From NCBI RefSeq assembly GCF_947498095.1, contig NZ_CANMJE010000009.1, forward strand, positions 62,001 through 126,000: a stretch of DNA of 64,000 nucleotides, written 5' to 3'. The notes under the pieces are model-generated. The model had not been told where the DNA came from. It did no database searches and saw nothing but the letters and a program-made list of their open reading frames with translations. The translations under genes were made by a program, and so were the position numbers. How positions within the stretch are numbered: position 1 is the first letter of the stretch; every line of letters starts with the position of its first letter. Source of the stretch: an uncultured Shimia sp. (lineage in GTDB: Bacteria; Pseudomonadota; Alphaproteobacteria; Rhodobacterales; Rhodobacteraceae). Shown piece after piece: positions 20,864 through 30,907 of this stretch.

Positions 20864-22786
20864 TTAGCGGAACGCGCCTGCTGCTTTGAGCTTGGCCTCT
20901 TTGTCCGGGTCAATCCACCACGTATCAAGAAACCCAAGATCATACGGCGCGAGGTTTTCGGGTCGACCGTACATATCGTAGTGCGCCACCCAGTGATCGG
21001 CGACATAGCCATCCGGGATCACAAAAAATTCGTAGCGTAGGGCACGGTCCAGAGCCATCAGTGCCGCATCTTGCTCGTCCTGGTTTTTGGTGTCGAAAGA
21101 CGCTTCGATGATCTCATCAACCAGCGCGCTCGCCAGACCAGCAGGATTGAAGATGCTGAACTCGGCTTCCTTGGAGCCATACATCTGGCTCAACCCACCG
21201 CCGGTCGACAGAAACGCGCTATAGCGGGTGGAATAAACCATGTCGTAGTCCCGCTCGCGGGACCGCAACGTGTATTGTGATGGATCAACCTTTTCGGCCC
21301 GTGCGTCGATCCCGATACCTTGCAGGTTCTGCATAAAGCTATCGATCATTGTCGCTGTCGATCCGGCAATGTTGGACGGGTATGGCAGGTCAATCTTAAG
21401 TGTCTCACCTTTGTCATTGCGGCGCACGCCATCATCGCCGACGACCCATCCCGCAGCCTCAAGCAGCTTAGACGCCGCACGTAGGTTGCGCCGGTCATTT
21501 AGACGGTCGGGTTTGGACACATGAGATTCGATTACCGGCTCAGACAGCAGTTCTTCCGGCACCACATCTCCCAACGCATTCAGAAAGGCCAGTTCGGCCC
21601 CTTCCGGAACGCCAGACGCCATGTGCGGCGCGTTTTCGACAAAAGAGCTGCGCCGCGAATTCAAACCAAAGAACAGCGACTCGTTGGTCCACTCAAAATT
21701 GAAGGCCAAGGCAATCGCCTTGCGCACGTTTTTGTCCGCGAATTGTGGGCGTGCCAGATTGAACACAAAACCTGAGGGCGTTGGCGGGCTCAGGTCAGGA
21801 ATAGCATCCTGAAGAACCGTCCCATTGCTGAGCTTTGGGAAATCGTAGGCCGAGGCCCATTGCTTGGGGTCGCTTTCGATCCGGAACGTGAACTCTCCGG
21901 CTTTGAAGGCTTCAAAAGCGGCCGTTTGATCAGCAAAGTATTCAATGCGGATTGAGCCGTAATTGTGTTTGCCGCGGTTAAAGGCGAGGTCCTTGCCCCA
22001 ATAATCGTCTCGCAGTTTGTAAACGATGCGGCGGTTCACGTCATAGCTATCAAGAATGTACGGTCCCGAGCCGATTGCCACTTCCATGCGGGGTTCATCC
22101 AGACGGCGGTTTTCCGGGTCAGCCTCAAACCAAGCTTTGGAAAATGCAGGGGTACTGCCAACGGTTTCGATCAAACTGCGGCGAGACACTTCAGGATTGA
22201 ACGAAAACTTCACAGTAAGCGGATCAAGCGCTTCGGCATTGGTGACCAACTGGCTGACCGCCTGAGCATAGGACGGCAAGCCCTGCTCAATGAACAAGCG
22301 ATGAGAATAGACCACGTCTTCGGCGGTGACCTGAGTGCCATCGGAAAACTTGGCTTCGGGCCTCAGACGGAAGATGACCCAATTGCGTGCTTTGTCATAT
22401 TCGATGCTTTCGGCAAGAACGCCATAGTACTGCCCGATACCATCGGACGAGCTTTCAATAAGGCGGTCGAACTGGATCGTCGTCAATGCCCCGGCACGAC
22501 CTTTGACCGTGTAAGGGTTCAAAGAGTCAAACGTGCCTGACGCTGACAAGGACAGTTCGCCGCCTTTTGGGGCATCCGGATTGACATAGTTGAGGTGAGA
22601 AAAATCTGCCGGATAGTCGAGGTTTCCGAAATAGGAATACCCGTGGCTGGTTGTGGTTTCGGTATCCTCAGATTTAGCGGCACCAGCAGCCATCGCAAGG
22701 CACAAGGCAGCGGCCCCAGCGAGCAACCACTGCGGCAGCATAGACAAAACGCGGGTCTCAACGACAATTGCATGGGCGCGGGGCAT
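20864..22786 (-). CDS. yejA: Extracellular solute-binding protein of peptide ABC transporter (YejA-like)
   Basis: SBP family 5 features (GYSYFGNLDYPADFSHLNYVNPDAPKGG); start at MPRAHAIVV with upstream AGAGGAAG. Confidence 0.9.
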   Translation of the reverse strand: MPRAHAIVVETRVLSMLPQWLLAGAAALCLAMAAGAAKSEDTETTTSHGYSYFGNLDYPADFSHLNYVNPDAPKGGELSLSASGTFDSLNPYTVKGRAGALTTIQFDRLIESSSDGIGQYYGVLAESIEYDKARNWVIFRLRPEAKFSDGTQVTAEDVVYSHRLFIEQGLPSYAQAVSQLVTNAEALDPLTVKFSFNPEVSRRSLIETVGSTPAFSKAWFEADPENRRLDEPRMEVAIGSGPYILDSYDVNRRIVYKLRDDYWGKDLAFNRGKHNYGSIRIEYFADQTAAFEAFKAGEFTFRIESDPKQWASAYDFPKLSNGTVLQDAIPDLSPPTPSGFVFNLARPQFADKNVRKAIALAFNFEWTNESLFFGLNSRRSSFVENAPHMASGVPEGAELAFLNALGDVVPEELLSEPVIESHVSKPDRLNDRRNLRAASKLLEAAGWVVGDDGVRRNDKGETLKIDLPYPSNIAGSTATMIDSFMQNLQGIGIDARAEKVDPSQYTLRSRERDYDMVYSTRYSAFLSTGGGLSQMYGSKEAEFSIFNPAGLASALVDEIIEASFDTKNQDEQDAALMALDRALRYEFFVIPDGYVADHWVAHYDMYGRPENLAPYDLGFLDTWWIDPDKEAKLKAAGAFR

Positions 22787-22913
22787 GGCTCTTCCTCTGA
22801 CTGTCGGACGATTTAGGTCACTTTTCTTATGACTCAAGCTAAAGTGCCTCGCCTGCGGGATTCAAGGTCGTATTGCGTAAACAAGGCGTGAAAAGACCGT
22901 GCGCGCACCCAAA

Positions 22914-22948
22914 ACAAAAAAAGCCGCTACGCGATCGTAGCGGCTTTT
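22914..22948 (-). terminator. Rho-independent terminator downstream of the cytochrome c gene
   Basis: AAAAAAAGCCGCTACG-CGAT-CGTAGCGGCTTTT; T tract on minus strand. Confidence 0.85.
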
Positions 22949-22970
22949 CTAAATTCTCTTTCGGAGACTA

Positions 22971-23501
22971 TTAGTTTCCGATGGTCTGCAGATACGCGAT
23001 CATGTTGGCGCGATCTGTGGCCTTCTTGAAGCCTGCGAATGACATCTTGGTACCCGGCGCAAACTTTTTGGGGTTCTCAAGGAATCCGTCCAAGTTCTCT
23101 GCTGACCATGTGTCTGCCACTGCAACCAGGTTACCGGAGTATTTGAAACCAGCGACCGATCCAACTGCGCGGTCAACCACGTTATAAAGATGCGGGCCAG
23201 TACCGTTGGCGCCATCTTCTAGCTTGTGGCAGGCTTTACATTTGCTGAACGATTTCTCGCCCTTGGCAACATCGGCTTCAGCCAGAAGCTCTTCCAGGCT
23301 TGGGCCTTCTTCTTCAACGTCACCGCCGCCGTGGCCGTCTGCGCCTTCTACTTCGATCACATAGGCCTGTTCAGCGTGATCGCCGTGGCCACCACCGCCG
23401 ACGTGAAACAGGGCCTCAGCACCCCATTTGCCCAGCATCAGAATCAGGAGCGCTCCGCAAAGTGCGCCGATAGTCTTGGTCATTGTCATCGTGTCAAACA
23501 T
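22971..23501 (-). CDS. Membrane-anchored c-type cytochrome (cy/c552-like)
   Basis: 176 aa; N-terminal TM anchor, CKACH heme motif, GTKMSFAGFKKATDRANMIAYLQ class I cytochrome c. Confidence 0.92.
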   Translation of the reverse strand: MFDTMTMTKTIGALCGALLILMLGKWGAEALFHVGGGGHGDHAEQAYVIEVEGADGHGGGDVEEEGPSLEELLAEADVAKGEKSFSKCKACHKLEDGANGTGPHLYNVVDRAVGSVAGFKYSGNLVAVADTWSAENLDGFLENPKKFAPGTKMSFAGFKKATDRANMIAYLQTIGN

Positions 23502-23621
23502 GCTACGTTTCCGTCTCGTGGCGTTTTGCCGGGTATCTATCCGCTTCCTCTTGTCAAACGCAAGGTATAGTTACCGCGACCAAACGCCCAATCTTGGGCT
23601 TTAGGACGGAAAAGACACGAG

Positions 23622-24458
23622 ATGACCAAACGCATCGCATTTCAGGGAGACCCGGGGGCCTATTCACATCAGGCCTGTCTCGAAGCCTATCCAGATATGG
23701 AGGCGCTTCCGTGCCAGTCCTTTGAAGACGTTATTGGTGCGGCGCGCTCCGGGGCTGCTGAGTTGGCCATGTTGCCAATTGAAAACTCGACCTACGGCCG
23801 AGTCGCGGACATTCACCGCCTGCTTCCTGAGAGTAGTTTGCACATTGTGGACGAAGCCTTTGTACGTGTTCGGATCAGCCTTATGGCGTTGCCTGGCGTG
23901 ACACTGGACGAAGTCGACACTGTGCGGGCGCATTTGGTTCTGCTTCCGCAATCTGCCAACTTTCTGAAAACACACGGCATTCATGGCATCGCTGCAGCTG
24001 ATAGCGCAGGAGCGGCTCGCGAGCTGGCCGAACACCGCCACCGCAACGAAGGTGTTTTGGCATCGTCTTTGGCTGCCGAAATCTACGGTTTGAACGTGCT
24101 GGCCTCGGACATCGAAGACCACGGGCACAACACCACCCGGTTCGTCATCATGTCGCGAGAACCCGATCACTCACGTCGTGGTGAGATCGAGATGATGACA
24201 ACTTTCGTGTTCGAAGTGCGCAACATTCCTGCTGCGCTCTACAAGGCGATGGGGGGCTTTGCGACCAACGGTGTCAACATGACCAAGCTGGAAAGCTACA
24301 TGGTCGACGGATCGTTCACCGCCACCCGATTTTATGCCGACATCGAGGGCCATCCAGACGATCCACCGGTGCGGCGCGCATTGGAAGAGCTGGACTACTT
24401 CACAAATTCGCTGAACATCCTTGGCGTATACCCGGCGGTCCAAGCGCGGCATTTGTGA
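23622..24458 (+). CDS. pheA: Prephenate dehydratase with C-terminal ACT domain
   Basis: 278 aa; IAFQGDPGAYSHQAC, NTTRFVIMSRE, ACT-domain NMTKLESYMVDGSF. Confidence 0.94.
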   Translation: MTKRIAFQGDPGAYSHQACLEAYPDMEALPCQSFEDVIGAARSGAAELAMLPIENSTYGRVADIHRLLPESSLHIVDEAFVRVRISLMALPGVTLDEVDTVRAHLVLLPQSANFLKTHGIHGIAAADSAGAARELAEHRHRNEGVLASSLAAEIYGLNVLASDIEDHGHNTTRFVIMSREPDHSRRGEIEMMTTFVFEVRNIPAALYKAMGGFATNGVNMTKLESYMVDGSFTATRFYADIEGHPDDPPVRRALEELDYFTNSLNILGVYPAVQARHL

Positions 24459-24471
24459 AGCAATGCCCGCG

Positions 24472-24939
24472 TTACGCGATACGGTTAAACCGGTTTTCCA
24501 TGTCTCTGGCTTGTGCGGCCATACGGCTGTCAAATCGCTTGGTGATGTTTGATTTGGCCAGTTTCATCGACTGAACCAAAAGCCGCGCCGAAAGCGTCTT
24601 GGGCTTGATGTCAGTCACGACATTTAGCCGTGTCAGGGTTTTGGACAATGCCACAAGCTGAAGGTTGATAATCGAATCAAGCCCTTGCATTTCAGCCTTG
24701 AGCGCCAACTCGTATGGCCGATCGAATTCGATGACTTCAAGATGCACCTGACGCGGCTTGCCGCGAAACTCAAACCCGACATCCCAGCCAACTCCGACAC
24801 CTGGTTTTGACAATGTGTCGGTGCGGGCAACTTCGGCGCCGCGCCGCATAGCTGAGCGTTCATGCCGTTCGAAGTCTGTCAACATCTCAAAGACCTGATC
24901 GATCGGGACTTCGATGTTTTCCTTACTCGTCAATTGCAT
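24472..24939 (-). CDS. SRPBCC / CoxG-like family protein
   Basis: 155 aa; N-terminal IEVPIDQVFEMLTDFERHERSAMRRG. Confidence 0.75.
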   Translation of the reverse strand: MQLTSKENIEVPIDQVFEMLTDFERHERSAMRRGAEVARTDTLSKPGVGVGWDVGFEFRGKPRQVHLEVIEFDRPYELALKAEMQGLDSIINLQLVALSKTLTRLNVVTDIKPKTLSARLLVQSMKLAKSNITKRFDSRMAAQARDMENRFNRIA

Positions 24940-24990
24940 GATGCTTTGCCCTCGGCTTTTCGCGTGCCAGTTGTTTCTTTCAGATACGCC

Positions 24991-25959
24991 TTAATCCAAT
25001 CGGTCTGCAAGCCAGTTGCGCAGGATAAAGTGGGCGATGGCTCCTTTTCGCGCAGGTTTCAGAATCGGGTGCGTGCCTGAAAACGCCTGCATCATCTCTT
25101 CACGTGTAACCCAAAGCGCGTCATCAAGTTCTACCGGGTCAAGGATAATGTCCTCGGTCAAGGCAGTTCCTCGACACCCAAACATCAGCGAAGACGGGAA
25201 CGCCCAAGGCTGGCTGGCAAGATAATCTACGGGGCCCACCCGAATGCCTGCCTCTTCCATGACTTCGCGCCGCACGGCAGCTTCTAGAGTTTCCCCAGGT
25301 TCCACGAACCCGGCCAAGAGCGAATACATGCCCTCAGGCCAACCCGGACTGCGGCCCATCAACACATTATTGCCGCGGGTAATCAGCATAATCACAACCG
25401 GGTCGGTGCGTGGAAAATGATGGCCACCACAAGATGGACAGTCGCGCTGCCAGCCCGCCATTGCGATGTGACTCTCGTGACCGCAAATCGCGCAATAGCG
25501 GTGTGAGCGGTGCCAGCCCAGAATAGCTTTGGCGGTTGATGCCAATTCAGCATCCCGTTCATCCAACAAAGTCATGATCGCGCGCAATTCCGCAAACACA
25601 TAGGCATCCCCCGTCAAAGGGTGCCTTTGTTCGGTCTGATCCAGAAAACTGCCCATCGCCGAGGCATCAAGCTCGGCAGGTTTCCAAGAGGAAATGTCAT
25701 GCGCAAACACATGCCCCAAACGGTCTTTGCCTAAGTAGATTGGCGCCGACTTGGCCATGGACAGCACTGGATGCGTCATGTCCAGACGTGCAAGGGCATC
25801 GCGGTTTTCAGCGGTCACAAGCGGTTTGCCACGCCACAATAAAATTGTTCGCGTTGCCGGGTTGTCGCGCGCTTCTGACAAGGCCTCGGCATCACCCCGT
25901 ATTTCGGCGGCTCGGTCGAACTCTGACCCACCGAAAGTCACTGTTTCTGCATGTTTCAT
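24991..25959 (-). CDS. nudC: NAD+ diphosphatase / NADH pyrophosphatase NudC
   Basis: 322 aa; zinc ribbon CAICGHESHIAMAGWQRDCPSCGGHHFPRTDP and Nudix GFVEPGETLEAAVRREVMEEAGI. Confidence 0.94.
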   Translation of the reverse strand: MKHAETVTFGGSEFDRAAEIRGDAEALSEARDNPATRTILLWRGKPLVTAENRDALARLDMTHPVLSMAKSAPIYLGKDRLGHVFAHDISSWKPAELDASAMGSFLDQTEQRHPLTGDAYVFAELRAIMTLLDERDAELASTAKAILGWHRSHRYCAICGHESHIAMAGWQRDCPSCGGHHFPRTDPVVIMLITRGNNVLMGRSPGWPEGMYSLLAGFVEPGETLEAAVRREVMEEAGIRVGPVDYLASQPWAFPSSLMFGCRGTALTEDIILDPVELDDALWVTREEMMQAFSGTHPILKPARKGAIAHFILRNWLADRLD

Positions 25960-26149
25960 GGCTGTTCCTTACCGTTGTTACAGGCTTGCCACGGTTGCCG
26001 CCGTACGGCAATGGGTCACCACTACAATCGTTCAACAAATTGTTTTTAGAGATTTTTCTCTTGTTTTCGAGCGTACTGAGTGATCCCATGCAACTGCGTT
26101 TTAGTGCCAAGTGGTTTTACTATTCTCCCTCACATCCGGAGGCTCAAAA

Positions 26150-28018
26150 TTGCCCACGCGTCGTGCATCAGACCCTGATGCTGCCCAGATTTGTTTGACT
26201 GTCCTCGCCACGACGGATCTGCACGGTCACCTTTTGTCCTACGATTATTACTCGGATCGCGTGGCAGATGTGCCCGCACTTGGGCGGGTTGCGACACTGG
26301 TCAAAGGATTCCGCGCCGCGTCTGCTAACACAGTGTTGGTGGACAATGGGGACTTCTTACAGGGCACGCCACTTTGTGATCTGGCCTCCGATGATCAGAC
26401 GCTTGAGATGCGCCATCCAATCACCACCGCGATGTCTGAACTGAAGTACGATGCGGTTGCGCTGGGCAATCATGAATTCAATGTCTCTCTGTCACGATTA
26501 ACCGACCTCTTGTCAGAAATAGAAGCACCGATTCTCTGCGCAAATCTTGCGCCTACAGTTCACGCACCACTTGGTCTGGATGCGTGTTGGTCACCTCAGA
26601 TCATACTGGATAAACAGCTGACGGATTCGAAAGGGCACGAGCATCTGGTTCGCATTGGCCTGTTTAGCGTTTGCCCGCCTCAAGTGATGAATTGGGACCA
26701 TTCCAGAGTACATGGAAAACTTACGGCAGGCGATAGTTTGGAGGCCGCTGAAAAGGCGGTTCAGAGCCTGCGTGAGAGCGGCGCGGATATTGTGATCGGT
26801 CTGTGCCACATGGGTCTCGGCGACGGGCCATATGAAAAAGGAATGGAAAACGCCGGGCTTCCGATCTCTGCGATAGAGGGATTGGATACGATGGTCCTTG
26901 GGCACACACACCTGCACTTTCCAGGCGAAAATCAGCCGCAAATCGCAACCATTGATCTGGATCGAGCGACGGTGAATGGAACGCCCACTGTTCAGCCCGG
27001 TTTTGGAGGGGATGTGCTGGGGAAAATCGACCTGACCCTCGAAAAATCTAAGGGGCGTTGGCAAGTCGTCGACCATCACGTTGATTTACTTGCGACCAAG
27101 GATGTTCCTGAGGACAGCGACTTTGTTGAGGCGCTTCAGCCGGCACACAACTGGGCGTTGAAGAAGTTGCGAGAGCCTGTCGGAGAAATCTCTCAACCCA
27201 TCCATTCTTTCCTTGCATTGCTGCCGGGGTGTCCGTCTGTTCGGATCATCGCAGAGTCCCTTGCCCGATTTGCACAAGAGCGCTTGCGGCAGACCGAGTG
27301 GTCGCATTTGCCAGTTCTGGCTGCAGCCGCGCCACAGAAGTTCGGCGGGCGCAGTGGTGTCAACAACTTCACCCGGATTCAACCCGGCAAAGTGGCCTTG
27401 AACCACATTAGCGATCTGCAATATTTTCCAAATGATATCAGTGCATTGAGACTTTCTGGCGCCGAGGTGGCTGACTGGCTAGAGATGGCGGCCAGCATCT
27501 ACAACCAGATCTTACCCGGACAATCCGCACAGCCTCTGCATCGCGAGGATTTCCCGGTCTACAACAGCGATACCATCTATGGCCTGAGCTATGAGATAGA
27601 CCTTAGCCAACCGCCCCGGTTTGCATCGGACGGCACCTTGCAGAACCCTTCGGCCCGGCGCATTCGCAACCTGTCCTGGCAAGGCGCGCCGGTTCCACCG
27701 GATCAGATTTTTGCATTGGCCGTGAACAATTACCGTGCTGGCGGTGGAGGCAATTTCCCCCTTGCCTCACAAGACCGCATTCTTTTTGAAGATCACACAA
27801 AGATTCGCGATCTTCTGGTTGAGGCCTTTACGTTAGGTGATCCTTCGGTTTCTGACGGGCAGGTACCTTGGCGGTTTTCGCGAATTCCGGCCGCTACGGC
27901 TGTGATCAATACACATCCAGATATGGCTGAAATCCTTGAAAAACAGTTCCAAAAGGGGCTTAGAGCCTTGGAATTGACACTCAATGGCTTTCTGGCCCTA
28001 GAGCTTGACTTGAGCTGA
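26150..28018 (+). CDS. cpdB: Bifunctional 2',3'-cyclic-nucleotide 2'-phosphodiesterase/3'-nucleotidase (CpdB-like)
   Basis: ATTDLHGHL, DNGDFLQGTPL, LGNHEFN motifs; likely TTG start at 26150 preceded by CCGGAGG (ORF track GTG at 26111). Confidence 0.88.
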   Translation: MPTRRASDPDAAQICLTVLATTDLHGHLLSYDYYSDRVADVPALGRVATLVKGFRAASANTVLVDNGDFLQGTPLCDLASDDQTLEMRHPITTAMSELKYDAVALGNHEFNVSLSRLTDLLSEIEAPILCANLAPTVHAPLGLDACWSPQIILDKQLTDSKGHEHLVRIGLFSVCPPQVMNWDHSRVHGKLTAGDSLEAAEKAVQSLRESGADIVIGLCHMGLGDGPYEKGMENAGLPISAIEGLDTMVLGHTHLHFPGENQPQIATIDLDRATVNGTPTVQPGFGGDVLGKIDLTLEKSKGRWQVVDHHVDLLATKDVPEDSDFVEALQPAHNWALKKLREPVGEISQPIHSFLALLPGCPSVRIIAESLARFAQERLRQTEWSHLPVLAAAAPQKFGGRSGVNNFTRIQPGKVALNHISDLQYFPNDISALRLSGAEVADWLEMAASIYNQILPGQSAQPLHREDFPVYNSDTIYGLSYEIDLSQPPRFASDGTLQNPSARRIRNLSWQGAPVPPDQIFALAVNNYRAGGGGNFPLASQDRILFEDHTKIRDLLVEAFTLGDPSVSDGQVPWRFSRIPAATAVINTHPDMAEILEKQFQKGLRALELTLNGFLALELDLS

Positions 28019-28063
28019 ATACGCCAGCTTGCATCCGCGCCTAGGGGCGACTATATCACGCCC

Positions 28064-28158
28064 TGAGGGGTTGGCGCGGGCAAGCGCCTCGCCAACCTGG
28101 TCAGGACCGGAAGGTAGCAGCCACAACGAGCCCCGCTTGGGTCGATGTCCAACCTCTC
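28064..28158 (+). ncRNA. ffs: Signal recognition particle RNA, bacterial small (4.5S) type
   Basis: Conserved apical domain GGTCAGGACCGGAAGGTAGCAGCC; closing 10-bp stem GAGGGGTTGG / CCAACCTCTC. Confidence 0.93.
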
Positions 28159-28386
28159 ACCCTTGTCGGGTTCCGCGGTGCGGTTTCCGACGCCCCGATA
28201 GGCGAGTTTTGCGAGAAAACTCTGCCAAAAGGGTTCACTAAGAAACACAAGACCCGGAGGATTGATGAAGATTGTTGCATCCTTTCGGGCCGTCGTTACC
28301 AGCTGAGGTAACCACCGCCCGACCGTATCAAAGCCCCGTGACCCTTTGGGATCGCGCCAGTTTTCTTACATATCGGGACCAGTCCA

Positions 28387-29418
28387 TTGACAGACCTAAC
28401 ACTTGCCGACCTTGGGTGGTCGGCCCACTTTGCCGCACAGATTGACGAGGGTGACCTGCCTCAGGCTGCGCGCATTTCTTCGGTTGCACGCGACCGCCTT
28501 TTCACCATTGGCCCACGGGGGGCCCAAACGGTTGTTCCGCCTTCAGACATGACCACAGCAAGCTTTGCCGTGGGCGACTGGGTCGTTCTAGACCCCGTTC
28601 ATCCTCGTGTGTTGCGGCGCCTGCAGCCCATGACAACGCTCAACCGACGGGCAGCAGGCACCGGAGCCGAAGCGCAGCTGATCGCCGCCAATGTCGATAC
28701 ATTGGCGATCGTGACGTCCTGCAACGCGGATTTCAACGAGGCTCGGATCGAGCGTTATCTGGCGCTCGCAGCCAGCACCGGGTGCTTACCGCTGGTGGTG
28801 TTGACCAAAGCCGATACGACGGACGATCCGCGCGCTTATGTACGCCGGGCCGAGCGGTTGTCGCCGCTCGTTACGGCCATAGCCCTCAATGCCCTCGACA
28901 ATGACGAGGCCGAGGCACTCTCTCCTTGGTGCAAGGCGGGACAGGCCCTTGCATTGGTAGGGTCTTCGGGCGTCGGCAAGTCGACGCTGGCCAACGCCAT
29001 GACGCAAGCCGGCGCCGAAACACAAGGCATCCGCGAAGACGATGCCAAAGGGCGGCATACGACAACCGCGCGTGGGCTGCATCAAACGCGGTTTGGCGGC
29101 TGGCTGATCGACACACCGGGCATGCGGGCATTGCGGTTGACGGATGCCTCCGAAGGGATCGAGGCCGTGTTCGAGGACATCGAAACACTCGCACGTGCCT
29201 GCCGGTTTTCCGACTGTGGCCATGAAACTGAACCGGGGTGCGCCATCCGCGCAGCGTTGGAAACTGGCGAGATCAGCGAAGACCGATTGCAACGTTGGCG
29301 CAAACTGCTGCGCGAAGATGCCCACAACAGCGCGACACTGCATGAGGCCCGCGCCAAGGACAAAGCCTTTGGCAAGATGGTGCGTTCAGTGATGAAGGAA
29401 AAGCACGGCCGCAGGTAA
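28387..29418 (+). CDS. rsgA: Ribosome small subunit-dependent GTPase A
   Basis: 343 aa; circularly permuted GTPase: TKAD, GSSGVGKSTLAN, DTPGMR; C-terminal zinc motif CRFSDCGHETEPGC. Confidence 0.94.
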   Translation: MTDLTLADLGWSAHFAAQIDEGDLPQAARISSVARDRLFTIGPRGAQTVVPPSDMTTASFAVGDWVVLDPVHPRVLRRLQPMTTLNRRAAGTGAEAQLIAANVDTLAIVTSCNADFNEARIERYLALAASTGCLPLVVLTKADTTDDPRAYVRRAERLSPLVTAIALNALDNDEAEALSPWCKAGQALALVGSSGVGKSTLANAMTQAGAETQGIREDDAKGRHTTTARGLHQTRFGGWLIDTPGMRALRLTDASEGIEAVFEDIETLARACRFSDCGHETEPGCAIRAALETGEISEDRLQRWRKLLREDAHNSATLHEARAKDKAFGKMVRSVMKEKHGRR

Positions 29419-29423
29419 GGCGT

Positions 29424-29903
29424 TCAGAGGCGCATCGCCCAGCGGCGTTGCGCCTCGGTTTCCACGGCACAGGGGCGGACCTGTCGCAATCGTTCAAGAG
29501 CTACAGGCCCCTCTTCGCCCATCTCGACCATCACCCGCAAAAGCGCCATGCCTGATCTTCCGCAGCCCCCATAACAGTGGGCCAGCACGCGACCCTTGTC
29601 GGTGAGCATTGCCCGCACGCGGGCCGAAGTCGACGGCCAGAGTGCCTGCACACTCGCTCCGGGGGCCCCGAAATCACGGATGGGTAAGTGCACCCAGTCA
29701 ACGCCAGCAGTTTTCAGATCATCGGCAAAGCTTTCGGCCCCAAGACGGGCGAGTTCGGCCGCCTCGGTCATGGTCAACACCAGCGATGGCGCCCAGGCCA
29801 ATATCTGGCGCAGATCACTGGCATAGTCTCCAAATCGTCCCGGCGCTGGACAGATGCCCAGTCTTCCGTTCCCAGCCTCAATCGTCGCGACAGCAAAACT
29901 CAC
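29424..29903 (-). CDS. Dual-specificity / tyrosine protein phosphatase-like
   Basis: HCYGGCGRSGM (HCxxGxxR) P-loop; GTG start at 29903 giving a GTGA overlap with the upstream gene stop. Confidence 0.85.
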   Translation of the reverse strand: MSFAVATIEAGNGRLGICPAPGRFGDYASDLRQILAWAPSLVLTMTEAAELARLGAESFADDLKTAGVDWVHLPIRDFGAPGASVQALWPSTSARVRAMLTDKGRVLAHCYGGCGRSGMALLRVMVEMGEEGPVALERLRQVRPCAVETEAQRRWAMRL

Positions 29904-30736
29904 AGGCGTTTCGCCGCAAAGGTATCGCAACGCGACAGGTCACCGCTATCAAACCCACGCTTGAACCAGCTGGCGCGCTGTTTGGAAGTGCCATGCGTGA
30001 AAGTATGAGGTTGCGGCACCTTGCCCGCCCGCCGTTGCAGATGGTCATCTCCGATCATGCGCGCGGCGTTCAAGGCTTCCTCCAGGTCGCCGCCTTGCAT
30101 CAGATCGCGCACTTCGCGCGCCCAAACACCCGAGAGGCAATCCGCCTGTAACTCAAGCCGGACCGTCAAGGCGTTGGCCTCGGTTTGGCTGGCACTCTGA
30201 CGGATTTGATTAACCTGACCCAAAATCCCCAACTCGTTTTGCACATGGTGTGCGACCTCATGAGCGATCACGTAAGCTGCTGCAAAATCGCCTTTGGCCC
30301 CCAATTGACGGGACAGGGTGGCAAAGAACTGCGTGTCCAAGTAGGCTTTGCGATCCGCCGGACAGTAAAAAGGTCCGGTCGCGCCGCTGGCCCCACCACA
30401 CGGGCTTTGAGTCACACCGGCAAACAAGACCAATGTGGGCGGGGAATACGCGCGGCCCAATTGATCCTCAAACACCTGCGCCCAAACGGTTTCGGTCGTC
30501 CGAAGCACCGCCGCACTAAATTCTCCTGCGCGACGCTCTTCCTCAGTTAACTCCCGATCTACCGACTGTTGAGGTGCAGCGACCTCATCCAGCAACGGCG
30601 ACACATCGATCCCGGCGAAATACCCAATGGCAAGGATCACCAACAGACCAACACCGCCAATCCTTACGGCTCCTTTACCACCAGACCGGCGTCGATCCTC
30701 GATGTTCCGGCTATGCCGAATGCTTTTCAACCGCAT
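29900..30736 (-). CDS. ypfJ: Neutral zinc metallopeptidase (YpfJ family)
   Basis: 278 aa; AYVIAHEVAHHVQN (HExxH), single N-terminal TM, ELQADCLSGVWA. Confidence 0.93.
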   Translation of the reverse strand: MRLKSIRHSRNIEDRRRSGGKGAVRIGGVGLLVILAIGYFAGIDVSPLLDEVAAPQQSVDRELTEEERRAGEFSAAVLRTTETVWAQVFEDQLGRAYSPPTLVLFAGVTQSPCGGASGATGPFYCPADRKAYLDTQFFATLSRQLGAKGDFAAAYVIAHEVAHHVQNELGILGQVNQIRQSASQTEANALTVRLELQADCLSGVWAREVRDLMQGGDLEEALNAARMIGDDHLQRRAGKVPQPHTFTHGTSKQRASWFKRGFDSGDLSRCDTFAAKRL

Positions 30737-30907
30737 GATTTCACCTACTAATCAGACGTAACGCAAGGATTACCCCAACCTCCCTTCCGCGCCAAGAGTG
30801 GTTCAAAGGTCCACACTGCAACGACCATCGTATTCTCTTGTCTTCGATCTGGTTTCTAACCACTATCGAAAAGGCAGAACGAACATAGAGATTCTGGAGG
30901 AATATAG

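Noticed and set aside
28029-28248. Short ORFs on both strands over the SRP RNA
   Set aside because: They overlap the ffs gene, whose conserved apical motif and closing stem explain the sequence.
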